NCBI GenBank assembly: GCA_949752795.1
Contig: OX457070.1
Span: 29,125,088 to 29,189,087 of the forward strand
Origin: Hyperoodon ampullatus
Taxonomy: Eukaryota; Chordata; Mammalia; Artiodactyla; Ziphiidae
Reading direction: 5' to 3'
DNA: 64,000 bases
Part shown: piece by piece, positions 63,802 to 64,000 of the stretch
Numbering within the stretch: the first letter of the stretch is position 1
Layout of the letters: the number at the start of each line of letters is the position of its first letter
Notes under the pieces: model-generated
The model's database searches: none
What the model was told of the DNA's origin: nothing
The model's input: only the letters and a program-made list of their open reading frames with translations
Translations under genes and position numbers: made by a program

Positions 63802-64000
63802 AGGCTTTTTGTTTTGATTGCACATAACAAAAACCCAACTCTAACCAGCTCAGGCAAAATGCGAATGAATGACTGGTTCATGGACATTAAAATAGGGCTG
63901 GACAACCATCCTGGGGTGGAGCTGGGGTGTGGCTAGGCCTCAGAATCCCTGCAGCCAGGGTCCATCTGACCCATCTCCACCTCTCCTGAGGCTTCACTCT

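Overview
This is a mammalian nuclear window. The density and type of tRNA-derived SINEs (copies starting GGGCTTCCCTGGTGGCGCAG, many with long A-tails and near-perfect target-site duplications) point to a cetacean, probably a toothed whale; the species call is inference. Two protein-coding genes lie head to tail on the + strand. Positions about 1-10,400 hold the 3' half of TIA1 (six coding exons, stop at 7355-7357, then a long 3' UTR). Positions about 20,300-63,500 hold all of C2orf42 (CpG-island promoter near 20,300-20,700, start codon at 39,840, eight coding exons, stop at 62,540-62,542). The TIA1 then C2orf42 order and orientation match the human 2p13.3 block as I know it.

Layout. 1-7,357: TIA1 introns and exons for the end of RRM2, RRM3 and the Gln-rich C-terminal domain. 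7,358-~10,400: TIA1 3' UTR with candidate poly(A) signals. ~10,400-20,300: intergenic, mostly old L1/HAL1-like, L2 and MER5-like sequence with a few SINEs. 20,300-20,700: C2orf42 promoter with a ZNF143-like motif, GC boxes, a CCAAT box and an ETS site. 20,700-39,827: first intron, with an ERV LTR, old L1s, a near full-length antisense L1 (23,951-30,985) carrying four nested insertions, and an antisense SUMO1 retrocopy. 39,828-62,542: C2orf42 coding exons separated by introns full of SINEs, plus a dead mariner transposon in the intron before exon 6.

The joined C2orf42 exons give 1,725 nt (574 residues plus stop) with all splice phases consistent. The TIA1 exons give 228 residues, which end-aligns with residues 159-386 of the 386-residue human isoform. 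TIA1 is an RNA-binding splicing and stress-granule protein. C2orf42 is poorly characterised; here it shows an N-terminal Cys4 cluster and a CxC-x18-CxH (SWIM-like) pattern. The two genes are neighbours, and nothing in the sequence shows that they act together.

I did not find a new multi-gene system. The most useful observations are the SWIM-like motif in C2orf42, two head-to-tail SINE dimers each inside a single target-site duplication, the layered insertion history of the L1 cluster, and a mariner element whose middle catalytic Asp is Asn and which sits in the microsatellite tail of a SINE.
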